Notes under the pieces: model-generated
Told to the model about the DNA's origin: nothing
Databases searched by the model: none
Seen by the model: the letters and a program-made list of their open reading frames with translations, nothing else
Assembly (NCBI GenBank): GCA_022773025.1
Contig: JALEZF010000016.1
Span: forward strand, 62,001-126,000
Source: Clostridium sp.
Lineage (GTDB): Bacteria > Bacillota > Clostridia > Clostridiales > Clostridiaceae
Length of the DNA stretch: 64,000 nt
Reading direction: 5' to 3'
In this document: in pieces, positions 32,532-41,319 of the stretch
How the letters are laid out: each line of letters starts with the position of its first letter
Position numbering within the stretch: position 1 is the first letter of the stretch
Program-made: the position numbers and the translations under genes

Positions 32532-32784
32532 AATTCTCTCCTAAAACAATATATTTCCCCTCTACAGGATCATTTATAGTATTTATAAAAAGTTATAATT
32601 ATATTACATTTTCTCTGACTTCAAAATATTTTATATAAGGATATCACATATTATATTCCATTTTCAAGTTTAATTTAACAACTAAAAATACTTAATAATT
32701 TATTTGTAGTTTATTCATATTTGAGCAGATTTAATGTCATATTTTAACCCTGTTGCTTTAGCAAAGTAAATCACTTCTCTAGTC
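32532..32784 (-). other. Intergenic region upstream of the M29-pcp operon
   Basis: AT-rich. A TATAAT near 32650 on the reverse strand may be a -10 box, but I find no convincing -35. No riboswitch or repeat recognised. Confidence 0.3.
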
Positions 32785-32840
32785 ATTAAAAGCTGCCCTA
32801 AAAATAATATACATTATCTTTAGGACAGCCCCTTTTTATA
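32785..32840 (-). terminator. Terminator of the DUF969-DUF979 operon
   Basis: GCTGTCCTAAA and TTTTAGGGCAGC form a stem (one wobble/bulge) followed by TTTTAAT on the reverse strand. Confidence 0.7.
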
Positions 32841-32877
32841 CAAAAATTTATTTTAGTTTTTTATATTGTCGTTATTC

Positions 32878-33819
32878 CTATTTGAATGCGATCATATAAC
32901 AAATTTGGAAAACTAACATGATTATAGCCATAGCTGCTTGTCTCTTTATAACACCATAATTATCTTTGATTTCTAGTATAGCAACTGGAACTATATTAAA
33001 GTTTGCTGCCATTGGTGTAAGTAAAGTTCCACAGTAACCGCAAGTCATTGCAAGGCTACCGATAAGAACAGGGTCTGCACCAAATGCAAATACAAATGGA
33101 GCTCCAACACCAACAGTTAATACTGTTATAGCTGCAAATGCATTACCCATTACCATAGTGAATAACATCATTCCTACAGCATAAACTATAATACCTACAT
33201 TTACATTACCAGCTGGAACTATTCCTCCAACTATTGTAGCAACAGCATCACCAACGCCTGCCTTTGTAAATACTGCTCCAAGACATGCAAGAAGCATTGG
33301 TAGCATAGAAAGTGGTCCTACTATTCCTAAGAATCTTCTGTTGTCCTCTAAGAAAGTACTTGGCTTATTGTCACGGTTGAATGCCATAAGCATAAGCATA
33401 CCTATAACAACTCCTGTAAATAGTCCAACTAAAGAACTTATCTTTGTGTATCTAGCAAATAATAGTGAGCATATTCCTCCACAGAAAGCAGGTATGAATA
33501 GCTTGTATCCTATTTTTGCGAAAGCTTTATCTGAATACTCTTTTGTAGGAGAAGGTACATTACTAGCCTTAACCTTCTTTAACATAGCTGGTATACACAT
33601 TATAATTACTAAAATTCCTGTTGCCTTTGCTGGTAACCATTTACCGAAAGCAAAAGTTATTCCTACTATACCCCAGAACATGAATGTTCCAAATCCTTCT
33701 TTTTTGTTTTCTATATAAGCCTTAATACCTGCATGGAAACATACGATACCCATGATTATATAAAGACTTTCTAACAATTTTGCACTTAATGTTATGTTAG
33801 GATCCATAAAAAATGACAT
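32878..33819 (-). CDS. DUF979 membrane protein, probable 5-oxoproline transporter subunit
   Basis: 313 residues with about nine hydrophobic helices. VGVGAPFVFAFGADPVLIGSLAMTCGYCGTLLTPMAANFN near the C-terminus is a conserved DUF979 stretch. DUF979 always pairs with DUF969, and such pairs beside pcp are annotated as 5-oxoproline transporters. It is translated 15 bases after DUF969. Confidence 0.8.
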   Translation of the reverse strand: MSFFMDPNITLSAKLLESLYIIMGIVCFHAGIKAYIENKKEGFGTFMFWGIVGITFAFGKWLPAKATGILVIIMCIPAMLKKVKASNVPSPTKEYSDKAFAKIGYKLFIPAFCGGICSLLFARYTKISSLVGLFTGVVIGMLMLMAFNRDNKPSTFLEDNRRFLGIVGPLSMLPMLLACLGAVFTKAGVGDAVATIVGGIVPAGNVNVGIIVYAVGMMLFTMVMGNAFAAITVLTVGVGAPFVFAFGADPVLIGSLAMTCGYCGTLLTPMAANFNIVPVAILEIKDNYGVIKRQAAMAIIMLVFQICYMIAFK

Positions 33820-33834
33820 GTAATAGCCTCCTTT

Positions 33835-34518
33835 CTATTTAACACTTACCTCTTTACCGTAAGCCTTTGTATACATTCTCTTATCAACGATTATTAAGTA
33901 AACGCAACACATAACTGCTGCAAATGCTGCAACTGGAAGTTGAGCCTTAGCAATTTCCATTAGTCCAACTTCATAACCACTGTTAGCTAATGTAGATTGA
34001 ATTAGAAGACCTGCACCACCACCAACGAAAAGCATTTGTCCGAAGAACCAAGCAACGTTTTCACAAGCACTACATGCACATTTTAGTCCGTCTTCATATT
34101 CCTCTGTCATTTTATGACCTTTACCTGTAACAGCTCCTACAGTCATAGGCATAAGTACTGGTCTTATAAATCCAGCAACTCCACCAAAGTTAATATTGAA
34201 AGCTGCAGTAATGAAACGGAATACAGTATAGATTGCAATAACTACTCCTGCGCTAACTCCCTTAACCTTCTTGATTAAATCAGCTGCTGCGCTCTTTAAA
34301 CCATTTCTCTCCAATGTTCCAGTAAGTAACATTGTAACAATAAATATGTTCATACTTCTGTTTGCAATAAAAGTTGATCCAAAAGTTTCTAAAAATTCTC
34401 CAACGCTTAATCCACCACATAAAGCAGTTACTGCTGATGCTACTATGATGATTAAGATGGAATCAAGCTTTAAAGCAAAGCCGACAATTACGACTAGTAC
34501 ACCAATCAAACTTAACAT
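33835..34518 (-). CDS. DUF969 membrane protein, probable 5-oxoproline transporter subunit
   Basis: 227 residues, about six hydrophobic helices, with FRFITAAFNINFGGVAGFIRPVLMPM and CACSACENVAWFFGQMLFVGGGAGLLIQ typical of DUF969. First gene of a two-gene operon with DUF979, next to pcp. Transport of pyroglutamate is inferred from this conserved neighbourhood. Confidence 0.8.
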   Translation of the reverse strand: MLSLIGVLVVIVGFALKLDSILIIIVASAVTALCGGLSVGEFLETFGSTFIANRSMNIFIVTMLLTGTLERNGLKSAAADLIKKVKGVSAGVVIAIYTVFRFITAAFNINFGGVAGFIRPVLMPMTVGAVTGKGHKMTEEYEDGLKCACSACENVAWFFGQMLFVGGGAGLLIQSTLANSGYEVGLMEIAKAQLPVAAFAAVMCCVYLIIVDKRMYTKAYGKEVSVK

Positions 34519-34861
34519 AAAATCTCTCCTTTTTTAATATATCTTTAATATTCTATAAATTCCACCGACACTTAATTTTGAGAAAAGATTAAAATGTCGA
34601 TATAGTGAATTATTTCACATATTAAGAGATTACCACACCTACCTAATATTGTTCAAGTTTTAAATTTTTTTACGAAAATTTTTATGAACTCATACATTTT
34701 ATTCCTCATATTATGATGATTTTTTACAAAATTTCATTCATATATTTGCTATTTTCTATAATTTTGTCTAAATACATCGTTTTCACATGTAGATTTATCA
34801 ACTCTAAAAAATATCACTAAATTGTTATTTGTAAATTTCAAATTTTCTTTTAATTGCATAA
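34519..34861 (-). other. Upstream region of the DUF969-DUF979 operon
   Basis: Very AT-rich, no gene. The only clear element is the perfect inverted repeat GTGAATTATTTCAC at 34605-34618, about 90 bp before the DUF969 start, a possible operator of unknown protein. Confidence 0.35.
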
Positions 34862-34899
34862 AAAAACTAGACTTCTACTTAACCGAAGAAATCTAGTCA
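34862..34899 (-). terminator. Terminator of the small lysine-rich gene
   Basis: ACTAGATTTCTTC pairs with its imperfect complement across GGTTAA, followed by TTTTTTT on the reverse strand. Confidence 0.75.
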
Positions 34900-34913
34900 T
34901 CTTTCTTTCAATA

Positions 34914-35066
34914 CTATTTATCGAATAGCCCTCCACCATTTCCGTTTCTCTTTCCCTTTGAAGCAGAGCCTATACTTTTTTGAGCCTTCTTACTATTCTT
35001 TGTGTTTTGTCCTTTTTTCTTTTTTTCTTCAATGAGCTTTTTCATCATTTCAATATTTTTATCCAT
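34914..35066 (-). CDS. Small lysine-rich hypothetical protein (50 residues)
   Basis: 50-residue frame starting MDKNIEMMKKLIEEKKKKG and ending NGNGGGLFDK. A good AGGAG site lies before the ATG and a strong terminator follows, so it is a real transcription unit. Very basic, with no membrane segment. I recall similar small proteins in clostridia but know of no function; nucleic-acid or ribosome binding would fit the charge. Confidence 0.65.
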   Translation of the reverse strand: MDKNIEMMKKLIEEKKKKGQNTKNSKKAQKSIGSASKGKRNGNGGGLFDK

Positions 35067-35157
35067 ATTAAACTCCTAATATATATTTTTATATTTATAT
35101 CATATTAGACTTTTCTCATAACCACAATATTAAATATGATGTATGGCTCAATTAAAT

Positions 35158-35592
35158 CTATGCCAATACTTTTTTTCTAAAAAATACGCTGACAAATCTT
35201 GTTCCACAAGAAAACAAAGCAAAACCTAATCCACTGTAGAAAAATGCTATAAACCATAGTGGTAGCACGTTTGCAGACCTTAACCATATTCCTCCGCTCA
35301 TCATAACTGCCATTATTATATATGATGGTAAATCAAAGAACTGCCAAAATGGCATGTTTTTTGATGGATGATGCTTTATTCTATTTGTATGCTTTCCAAC
35401 AAGCTTTGAAAAGATAAACAAATAAAATATTAAAAACACTATAAATGCCAGTATTAGAATAACAATATTATCTGTAACTATATCCATAAATATAGGCACA
35501 CCTATCTTCATTACCATAAAGCCAGCAAACATCCAAACTATCCCAGCTATCAGCATTAAATAATTCTTTGGAATTGATAATTTTTTCTTCAT
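35158..35592 (-). CDS. Integral membrane protein of unknown function
   Basis: 144 residues with four hydrophobic helices and a central basic loop (GKHTNRIKHHPSKNMPF). I do not recognise a family. It is the last gene behind a MarR regulator and a DUF2871 membrane protein, probably one operon. Confidence 0.6.
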   Translation of the reverse strand: MKKKLSIPKNYLMLIAGIVWMFAGFMVMKIGVPIFMDIVTDNIVILILAFIVFLIFYLFIFSKLVGKHTNRIKHHPSKNMPFWQFFDLPSYIIMAVMMSGGIWLRSANVLPLWFIAFFYSGLGFALFSCGTRFVSVFFRKKVLA

Positions 35593-35657
35593 ACAATCAC
35601 CTCAATTTAAAATTTCTTTTACATTTTGCATTATTTTATGGCCCATTAATGTTTGCT

Positions 35658-36065
35658 TTAATTTCTTTGAGATACTTGATTTTTTACTATAATCATAAAC
35701 CAAATAAGTGATGCTCCAAGCATAAAGTGAAAAACTCCTGCTATGTGAGGAAGTCCTGCAAAATCTGTTCCTCTCACCTGTAGTATGCCCCTCCATGTAA
35801 ATGTGGAAATAACACCTATTAAAGAAACTATATATACATATATCCATGCAGAGAATTTCTTTGCTTTTTCAAGGTTAAAGGCATTGTTTAAAATCATAAC
35901 TATTAAAAAGAAGAAAAATCCCAAAACTAATGTATGGACATGCAATACGGATAAAGTTGAGTATCCAGTAAATTCATTGAACTTCGTAAATTCACGGTAA
36001 AACACTCCTAATGCTAGTCCTAAAATCAAAAACATAAATGATATATTAAATAACTTTTTATTCAT
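35658..36065 (-). CDS. DUF2871 membrane protein
   Basis: 135 residues from the ATG at 36065; an upstream ATG at 36083 overlaps the AGGAG site and is less likely. Four hydrophobic helices with conserved His residues (LHVHTLVLGF, LPHIAGVFHFMLGASL), reminiscent of haem-copper-oxidase-like small membrane proteins. In MarR-linked operons such proteins may respond to oxidative or acid stress; unproven. Confidence 0.7.
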   Translation of the reverse strand: MNKKLFNISFMFLILGLALGVFYREFTKFNEFTGYSTLSVLHVHTLVLGFFFFLIVMILNNAFNLEKAKKFSAWIYVYIVSLIGVISTFTWRGILQVRGTDFAGLPHIAGVFHFMLGASLIWFMIIVKNQVSQRN

Positions 36066-36126
36066 ACTTCCCTTGCTCCTCATCTCTTTATATATTTTAT
36101 AAGTTCTTATATAATCTTTAGGTCAT

Positions 36127-36564
36127 TTATTCTCTTTCTTTCATCTTGTATATCATCTCTTTTAAAGTATCTATATATCTTTCAATATCCTCATCACTTG
36201 AGGTTCTAAAAATATTTTTAAATGTATCATTCATCTCATGTCTTATGGAATAAGCAAACTCTCTCCCCTTATCAGTAAAAACTATAATGCTATTTCTCCT
36301 GTCACTGTTCATAGGTTTCTTTTCAACCATTCCTTTTTCCATAAGACGCTTTATAATTCCTGATACAGTTCCTTTAGATAAATTCATTTCTCTACAAAGC
36401 TCTGAATGTTGCATTCCTTTGTTGTGAGCTATAAGTTTTATCATTATAAGCTGCTGAGGTGTTATTCCAAACTTTGAAATTTGCTCTTCCATTGAGTTCA
36501 TTGAAATAAGATATACTTCTTTTATTAACATAGCCAATTCATATGAACATTTTTGTTTCTCCAA
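36127..36564 (-). CDS. MarR-family transcriptional regulator
   Basis: 145 residues, winged helix with GITPQQLIMIKLIAHNKGMQHSELCREMNLSKGTVSGIIKRLMEKGMVEKK in order, then the beta-wing DRRNSIIVFTDKGRE. First gene of an operon with two small membrane proteins. A perfect 9+9 bp palindrome sits two bases upstream of its ribosome site, so it most likely represses its own operon until a ligand binds. Confidence 0.88.
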   Translation of the reverse strand: MEKQKCSYELAMLIKEVYLISMNSMEEQISKFGITPQQLIMIKLIAHNKGMQHSELCREMNLSKGTVSGIIKRLMEKGMVEKKPMNSDRRNSIIVFTDKGREFAYSIRHEMNDTFKNIFRTSSDEDIERYIDTLKEMIYKMKERE

Positions 36565-36581
36565 TTCTTACACCTCCTTTA

Positions 36582-36603
36582 ATTAGTTTGCTCACAAACT
36601 AAT
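36582..36603. promoter_or_regulatory. MarR operator palindrome
   Basis: ATTAGTTTG-CTCA-CAAACTAAT, a perfect inverted repeat immediately upstream of the AAAGGAGGTG ribosome site of the MarR gene. Confidence 0.7.
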
Positions 36604-36615
36604 AATAACTCTTTA

Positions 36616-37643
36616 TTAATAATCTGTCAATATGATCAAGGTAATCTTCTTTAAAATTGGATAAAAAAAATCCCTTGCTCCATCTACTAAGCAAGAGATT
36701 TTTTTAAATAAACATAGGAAGAATTCCTCTCCCCCATATCTTATGGCACACGCACTTTCATTTTCTATCTGATGTTCTATTTCTTTGGCAACTTCTTTTA
36801 GACACTCATCACCTGCTTGATGCCCGTACTCATCATTGTATAACTTGAAAAAGTCTATATCTATCATAAGACATGCAACATAGTCACCACTTATCTCAGG
36901 TTTATGCAATATCTCCCTTACAACTTCCTCTAAATATCTTCTATTCCACATCTTTGTGAGTTCGTCTGTCATTGCTAAAATACTAAGCCTATGATTCGCT
37001 TCTAATATTTCTTGATACTGCCTTCTTATAAAAATTCTGTCATAGTAAGACATAACCTTGTTTCTATACAATCTAATTGAGATAAAGTTGGAAAGTATAG
37101 TTATAAATAAACTATTTACTATATTATTTAATAAATTATTTGTACCATTAGGAAAAAACACAATAGTATATTGAGAAATACAAATGCACTTGGAAATATT
37201 AACAAACTATGCTTTGGTTTTAATATAATTATAGCAGCTGCAGCTGGAATCATATAAGAAAATACACTTATACCTTCTCCTCCAAGCTGGTCAAGCATTG
37301 TAATACCAGAAGCCCATATACATATTATAATAGTGTAAATAATTCTTGCTTTCTGATGAAAGGCAGAAGCATATATTTTATGACCCCAATTGAAAATTAT
37401 AAGATAGATTAAATTCGTTAAAAACAAACAAATATATAAACTAAAATAACCAGTACTTCGCATGGAAGTGAATGGTCCGCCTTTTTTTAATAAAAATATA
37501 GAGGCCATTACTGTCTGCATAATTAAAATAACACAGCATATTGCTATTTCAGCTTCATAAGAGTAATTAGCTAAATTATTCTCTATTTCTTCTTTGTATC
37601 TGATATCGACTGGAAATCCTATATATTTTTTATTGTAGAACAA
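36616..37643 (-). pseudogene. Decayed membrane diguanylate cyclase (frameshifted and truncated)
   Basis: N-terminal membrane part (37643-37128, about six helices) ends in one frame; a second frame starting in the same place (37161) continues with LAMTDELTKMWNRRYLEE, MIDIDFFKLYNDEYGHQAGDE and RYGGEEFFLCLF. The frames overlap at a TTTTTT run, a typical slip site. After GGEEF only an unrelated tail follows, and a terminator hairpin (36662-36700) lies within it, so about 50 residues of the GGDEF domain are gone. Unlikely to make c-di-GMP. Confidence 0.75.
36662..36700 (-). terminator. Terminator inside the tail of the decayed cyclase
   Basis: ATCTCTTGC and GCAAGGGAT form a stem followed by TTTTTTTT on the reverse strand. 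Confidence 0.75.
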
Positions 37644-37826
37644 TTCATAAGTTCCTCCCTAAGTAATGTAAACTCTAAATTTCCTCATAATGTATATATA
37701 TTATATAGAATTACAAATTAATTACATATATTTAGATAAATTGTTAATTCATGAGATTAATATGACTATATAATTTATACATCTGTCACTTCATAAGACT
37801 AAAAAAATCCTTTGTCAAAGCTCAAG

Positions 37827-39299
37827 TTATTTTCTTATTTCTTTTCTAGAAACAGTTCTTGGATCACATAGGTCATGTTCAACCCATATCAAATGTATAC
37901 CTCTTTCCCTTGCTTGTTCCTCAAATAACCCTTGAAGTCCTGCCATAGTTTTACAGGATACATGACTATACATTATAACTATATCTGCATTGAATTCCTT
38001 GCACTGCTTCCACAATTCCTCTAGCACATTAATATGTCCACCATTGGTATGGCTTCTCATGGACATGCGCTCATAGGCCTTAGCCAAATCCACTAAAGAA
38101 GCTTCCTTATCTTCAGTATCAAAGAAGTGGTGAGAAAGCATACACTCCATATCAACTAAAACCTGAATACCCCAGCAGTTTTGCGCCCAGAAGGAAAAAT
38201 TACTATAATAGTGAGCAGGACATGACCATACTATTGCACGATGACGATATTTTGTAGTACCAAGTTCACCATATTTTTTCTTATCTTCCTCATAGCTCTT
38301 CATCATAAGGTCATATACCTCTTTGTCATTTTCTAAAAATCTTGTATCTAAACTCCCTGCAATTTGAAATGCATACATACGATGCAATGCTAGTGAAGGT
38401 CCTGTAACCTGAGGATATGGAGTCTTGTTTATATCCCATTTCTTTAGCATGTATTCAGTTTCCTCATTGTATCGTTTCATAACTGTAAAGTAAGCATCCC
38501 AATCAAATTTCTCTCCAGTTTGCTCCTCAATAAACTTTATAGCTCCTTGAATATCCTTAACAGCATATCTTTGAACTTCCTCCTCATTAAAACGAACGGG
38601 AGGTGATAGTGGGTAGGTAGGCAGATTAAAAAATCTATCTTGATAAGTTGAAGACATACAGCTGCCATCACAAGGCATGCTACTAGATATAAAACATGAC
38701 CCAATTCGTGGATAATCTCCGACAACAGCACATCCAGCTTCTGCTGCTGGAAGAGGACATACATCAGCTGGCAAGCCATAATTTTCTACAGCATCTATAT
38801 ATGGCATTGAACTTTGTTGATCCATTTCTGATGGTAAAAATATAGGGATCATCTGAACTGGTAATCCTTTTAGATTTGGAAAACCAGCCATTATTTGAAT
38901 AGGCATCATCTCATCGAATAGCACCACTTTTTTACTAAGTTCCTTTGCTTTTTTGCTATTGCCATTTAAATTTGCATCACCCTTTAATATGGTCTTTGTC
39001 ATGTCTATTGCATGAGAGGTCATCACAAAAAACTGTTTGTGACAGATTCTCAGTTCTGTTCCACGTAATCCTAGGGTATGTCTATCAATAAATGCCGGCG
39101 TAGTTAGATATGAGCCCATCCATCTATATTTAAATACAGCCTTCGTAAGTTGTGTTGGGCATGCCATAGATAGCTTAATTAAGGAGCCCCAGCATTTAAG
39201 CCATCGTCCAAAGTCATACATGGTATCTTTAAAACCTCTCCACTCACGATGCTTCAAAACCATTTTCCCAGTATATAGCTTACCTAAATCCTTACTCAT
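37827..39299 (-). CDS. 2-hydroxyacyl-CoA dehydratase-like subunit (HgdA/large-subunit type)
   Basis: 490 residues of the HgdB/BcrB superfamily. Candidate [4Fe-4S] Cys residues are in DVCPLPAAEAGCAVVGDY, SSSMPCDGSCMSS and IVWSCPAHYYSNF. The C-terminal HVSCKTMAGLQGLFEEQARERGIHLIWVEHDLCDPRTV is the family's substrate/cluster domain. Such subunits pair with a second one to dehydrate 2-hydroxyacyl-CoA by ketyl radicals. Its ATG overlaps the stop of the partner gene by 8 bases. The usual BadF-type activator is not in the window; a CooC-type ATPase is next door instead. Last gene of its operon. Confidence 0.72.
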   Translation of the reverse strand: MSKDLGKLYTGKMVLKHREWRGFKDTMYDFGRWLKCWGSLIKLSMACPTQLTKAVFKYRWMGSYLTTPAFIDRHTLGLRGTELRICHKQFFVMTSHAIDMTKTILKGDANLNGNSKKAKELSKKVVLFDEMMPIQIMAGFPNLKGLPVQMIPIFLPSEMDQQSSMPYIDAVENYGLPADVCPLPAAEAGCAVVGDYPRIGSCFISSSMPCDGSCMSSTYQDRFFNLPTYPLSPPVRFNEEEVQRYAVKDIQGAIKFIEEQTGEKFDWDAYFTVMKRYNEETEYMLKKWDINKTPYPQVTGPSLALHRMYAFQIAGSLDTRFLENDKEVYDLMMKSYEEDKKKYGELGTTKYRHRAIVWSCPAHYYSNFSFWAQNCWGIQVLVDMECMLSHHFFDTEDKEASLVDLAKAYERMSMRSHTNGGHINVLEELWKQCKEFNADIVIMYSHVSCKTMAGLQGLFEEQARERGIHLIWVEHDLCDPRTVSRKEIRK

Positions 39300-40503
39300 T
39301 TGCTAAAGCCTCCTTTTTTCTATCTCTTTGAATCTTTTTAATCTCAAGGCTTTCTACAAATGCCTGTACTCTAGTTCTAAGCTGTCCCGATGTTCTTGAC
39401 ATATATGGCCTGTCTATAGAAAGTGTAGGAATTCCTCTCTCCTCCGTCATTATATGGCTAGTCAAAGCACGTTCGTAGCCCCAGTAATCACAAAATTTAA
39501 TCTGCTCATAGATAATGCCGTCTGCATGATAATCCTTGTAAAGATTTTCTGCAAAATCACGTCTTTGGTTTATCTTTTCATGACTTACATAACGTGGGCA
39601 AAGGCTTTGTTCTAAGTACTGCCTGCATATAGAGTCTAGTACTCTTTCTCCTGGCTTTAAAATTATCTCTTGTCTTCCTGGGAAAGAGCCAAAACAAAAA
39701 CGATCTGCTACAATAAGAGCTCCTGATTCTTCAATTAATTTAGTGAGCTCAGGATCATCTATTTCACTACCAACTACAACCACCTTAGCTCTAAAATTCT
39801 TTTTATCATCAGGCTCTCTTGTCTTTAATTCATCCAAGGTTTCTCTTAATTTGTCTACTATAAGATATTTAGGGCAAACGTATGAAACTAAGTTCAAGAT
39901 GTGGAATTCATAGCCTGTTATCCTTGGATTATCTTCTTTTCTAAACTCTCCTATTTCCGTTATTATTCTGCATACTTCATTGTGAATCTCCACAGCTTTT
40001 CTCATGGAAGTTTCAGAAATATCTACCCCTAAGTTTTCTCTTAACTTATTCAAAACCTTAAGCTGAATCTGCTGTACATAATGCTCTACAGCATCATCAT
40101 TCACCTTATAAGGAACATCTACGTGAGAAACAAAAAAGCCTTTTTTATCAACCAGGTTTAAAAGCTCAATGTTCTCCATGGTTCGATTCATCATGGCACA
40201 GGCATCAACTCCCGCAATAGCATCTAAAAAGTTATAGCCTCCCTCTATAGTTCTTTCTAATAATGCTCTGCAGAACTCACAGGTATAATTAGACATGTAG
40301 TAAGTTGCTATTTCCATAGATCCTGTTTTTGGCGCACGCATACGCAGAGAAAAACAATTATCTAAATTAAGAAGTACTTCTGGCATATGGAAACATGTAT
40401 ATCCAATGGCAAGCTTCCCTTCCTTCTTTGCTTCTCTAATAAGTTCATTATTTGCTTCATCAAGTAGGTTTTCAAAGTAGTACAACTGCTTTAAATCCTT
40501 CAT
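39292..40503 (-). CDS. 2-hydroxyacyl-CoA dehydratase-like subunit (HgdB-type)
   Basis: 403 residues. N-terminal GKLAIGYTCFHMPEVLLNLDNCFSLRMRAPKTGS and YMSNYTCEFCRALLE give Cys positions expected for a [4Fe-4S] cluster; the C-terminal FCDYWGYERALTSHIMTEERGIPTLSIDRPYMSRTSGQLRTRVQAFVE is the classical HgdB-family end, where the second Cys-rich site and Arg/Gln contacts lie. Co-translated with the following HgdA-like gene and 10 bases after the CooC-like ATPase gene. Substrate unknown; a CoA ester is not guaranteed, as no CoA ligase or transferase is encoded nearby. Confidence 0.75.
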   Translation of the reverse strand: MKDLKQLYYFENLLDEANNELIREAKKEGKLAIGYTCFHMPEVLLNLDNCFSLRMRAPKTGSMEIATYYMSNYTCEFCRALLERTIEGGYNFLDAIAGVDACAMMNRTMENIELLNLVDKKGFFVSHVDVPYKVNDDAVEHYVQQIQLKVLNKLRENLGVDISETSMRKAVEIHNEVCRIITEIGEFRKEDNPRITGYEFHILNLVSYVCPKYLIVDKLRETLDELKTREPDDKKNFRAKVVVVGSEIDDPELTKLIEESGALIVADRFCFGSFPGRQEIILKPGERVLDSICRQYLEQSLCPRYVSHEKINQRRDFAENLYKDYHADGIIYEQIKFCDYWGYERALTSHIMTEERGIPTLSIDRPYMSRTSGQLRTRVQAFVESLEIKKIQRDRKKEALANE

Positions 40504-40513
40504 AGCTTCTCCT

Positions 40514-41278
40514 TTACACTATATTTATCTTTTTTAGAGCTTCTGTAGCTCCAATAATTACATTAGAGTCCTCTGGGAGATTGAATATGCTTTTACCTTG
40601 AATGTCAAATGACGCTAAGTTTTTATCATCACAGATGTAAGATAAAATAGGAATGTCTCCAGTATTTATATAATCACAAAGTGTCATATCATTAATCCTA
40701 TTAACTATTGCACCTACCTCATCATACATAACTAAAGTATCTGCAACCTTCTTTATGGTTTGGATTACTTGAGTTCCTTTTTTGCTTGGGTCTGTTATCA
40801 AAATCAAATGACTTACTTTCTCCATAACACGACGATTGATCTGCTCAATACCAGCCTCTCCATCTATGACAACATAATCAAATTCATTAGATAAAAGGCT
40901 GATTACCTCTTTCAAATAAGAATTAACTTTGCAGTAACACCCTGCTGATTCAGGACGTCCAACGGCTATAAATGCAAATCCATCCTTTTCTACCATGGTA
41001 TCAAAAATACGGTATCTTGATTCGCTCAACAGTTCAATGGCATCCCTTGTGTTGCCGTCTTCAACATTTTCTATGATAGCCTTACGTATATCATCAATGG
41101 TACTTTCCACTTCTATTCCTAATGCAGTTGAAAGTCCTACTGCAGGGTCTGCATCTATTGCTAATATCCTTGCACCAGGATAAGATGAAACTAGAACCTT
41201 CACAATAGCTGCTGAAATTGATGTCTTTCCAACACCACCTTTTCCTGCTACTGCAATTATCTTTGCTTTACTTCCCAT
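40514..41278 (-). CDS. CooC-type P-loop ATPase (MinD/NifH superfamily)
   Basis: 254 residues. Deviant Walker A GKGGVGKTSISAA at about 12-24, switch-I IDADPAVGLSTALGIE, and a central Cys pair in SAGCYCKVNSYL, the CXC motif through which CooC binds nickel or a cluster between two monomers; DGEAGIEQINRR is the switch-II region. CooC loads Ni into CO dehydrogenase, but no CODH is present. Located between an OYE-like flavoenzyme and the HgdB/HgdA-like subunits, it may instead activate or metallate that enzyme. The CXC and context are seen; the role is inferred. Confidence 0.8.
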   Translation of the reverse strand: MGSKAKIIAVAGKGGVGKTSISAAIVKVLVSSYPGARILAIDADPAVGLSTALGIEVESTIDDIRKAIIENVEDGNTRDAIELLSESRYRIFDTMVEKDGFAFIAVGRPESAGCYCKVNSYLKEVISLLSNEFDYVVIDGEAGIEQINRRVMEKVSHLILITDPSKKGTQVIQTIKKVADTLVMYDEVGAIVNRINDMTLCDYINTGDIPILSYICDDKNLASFDIQGKSIFNLPEDSNVIIGATEALKKINIV

Positions 41279-41319
41279 GTTTATCCTCCTCCAACTCTAT
41301 TTATTTCTATATTATCTGA

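Noticed and set aside
34668..34690. AATTTTTTTACGAAAATT-like stretch resembling a CodY box
   Set aside because: In DNA this AT-rich such partial matches are expected by chance, and it lies too far from the DUF969 start to act simply.
35602..35847. 81-codon reverse frame overlapping the DUF2871 gene
   Set aside because: It runs out of frame within a better-supported membrane-protein gene and has no family resemblance or ribosome site.
40514..41278. ParA/MinD cell-division or plasmid-partition ATPase
   Set aside because: The central CXC motif and operon context with Fe-S enzymes fit CooC better, and no partition partner is near.
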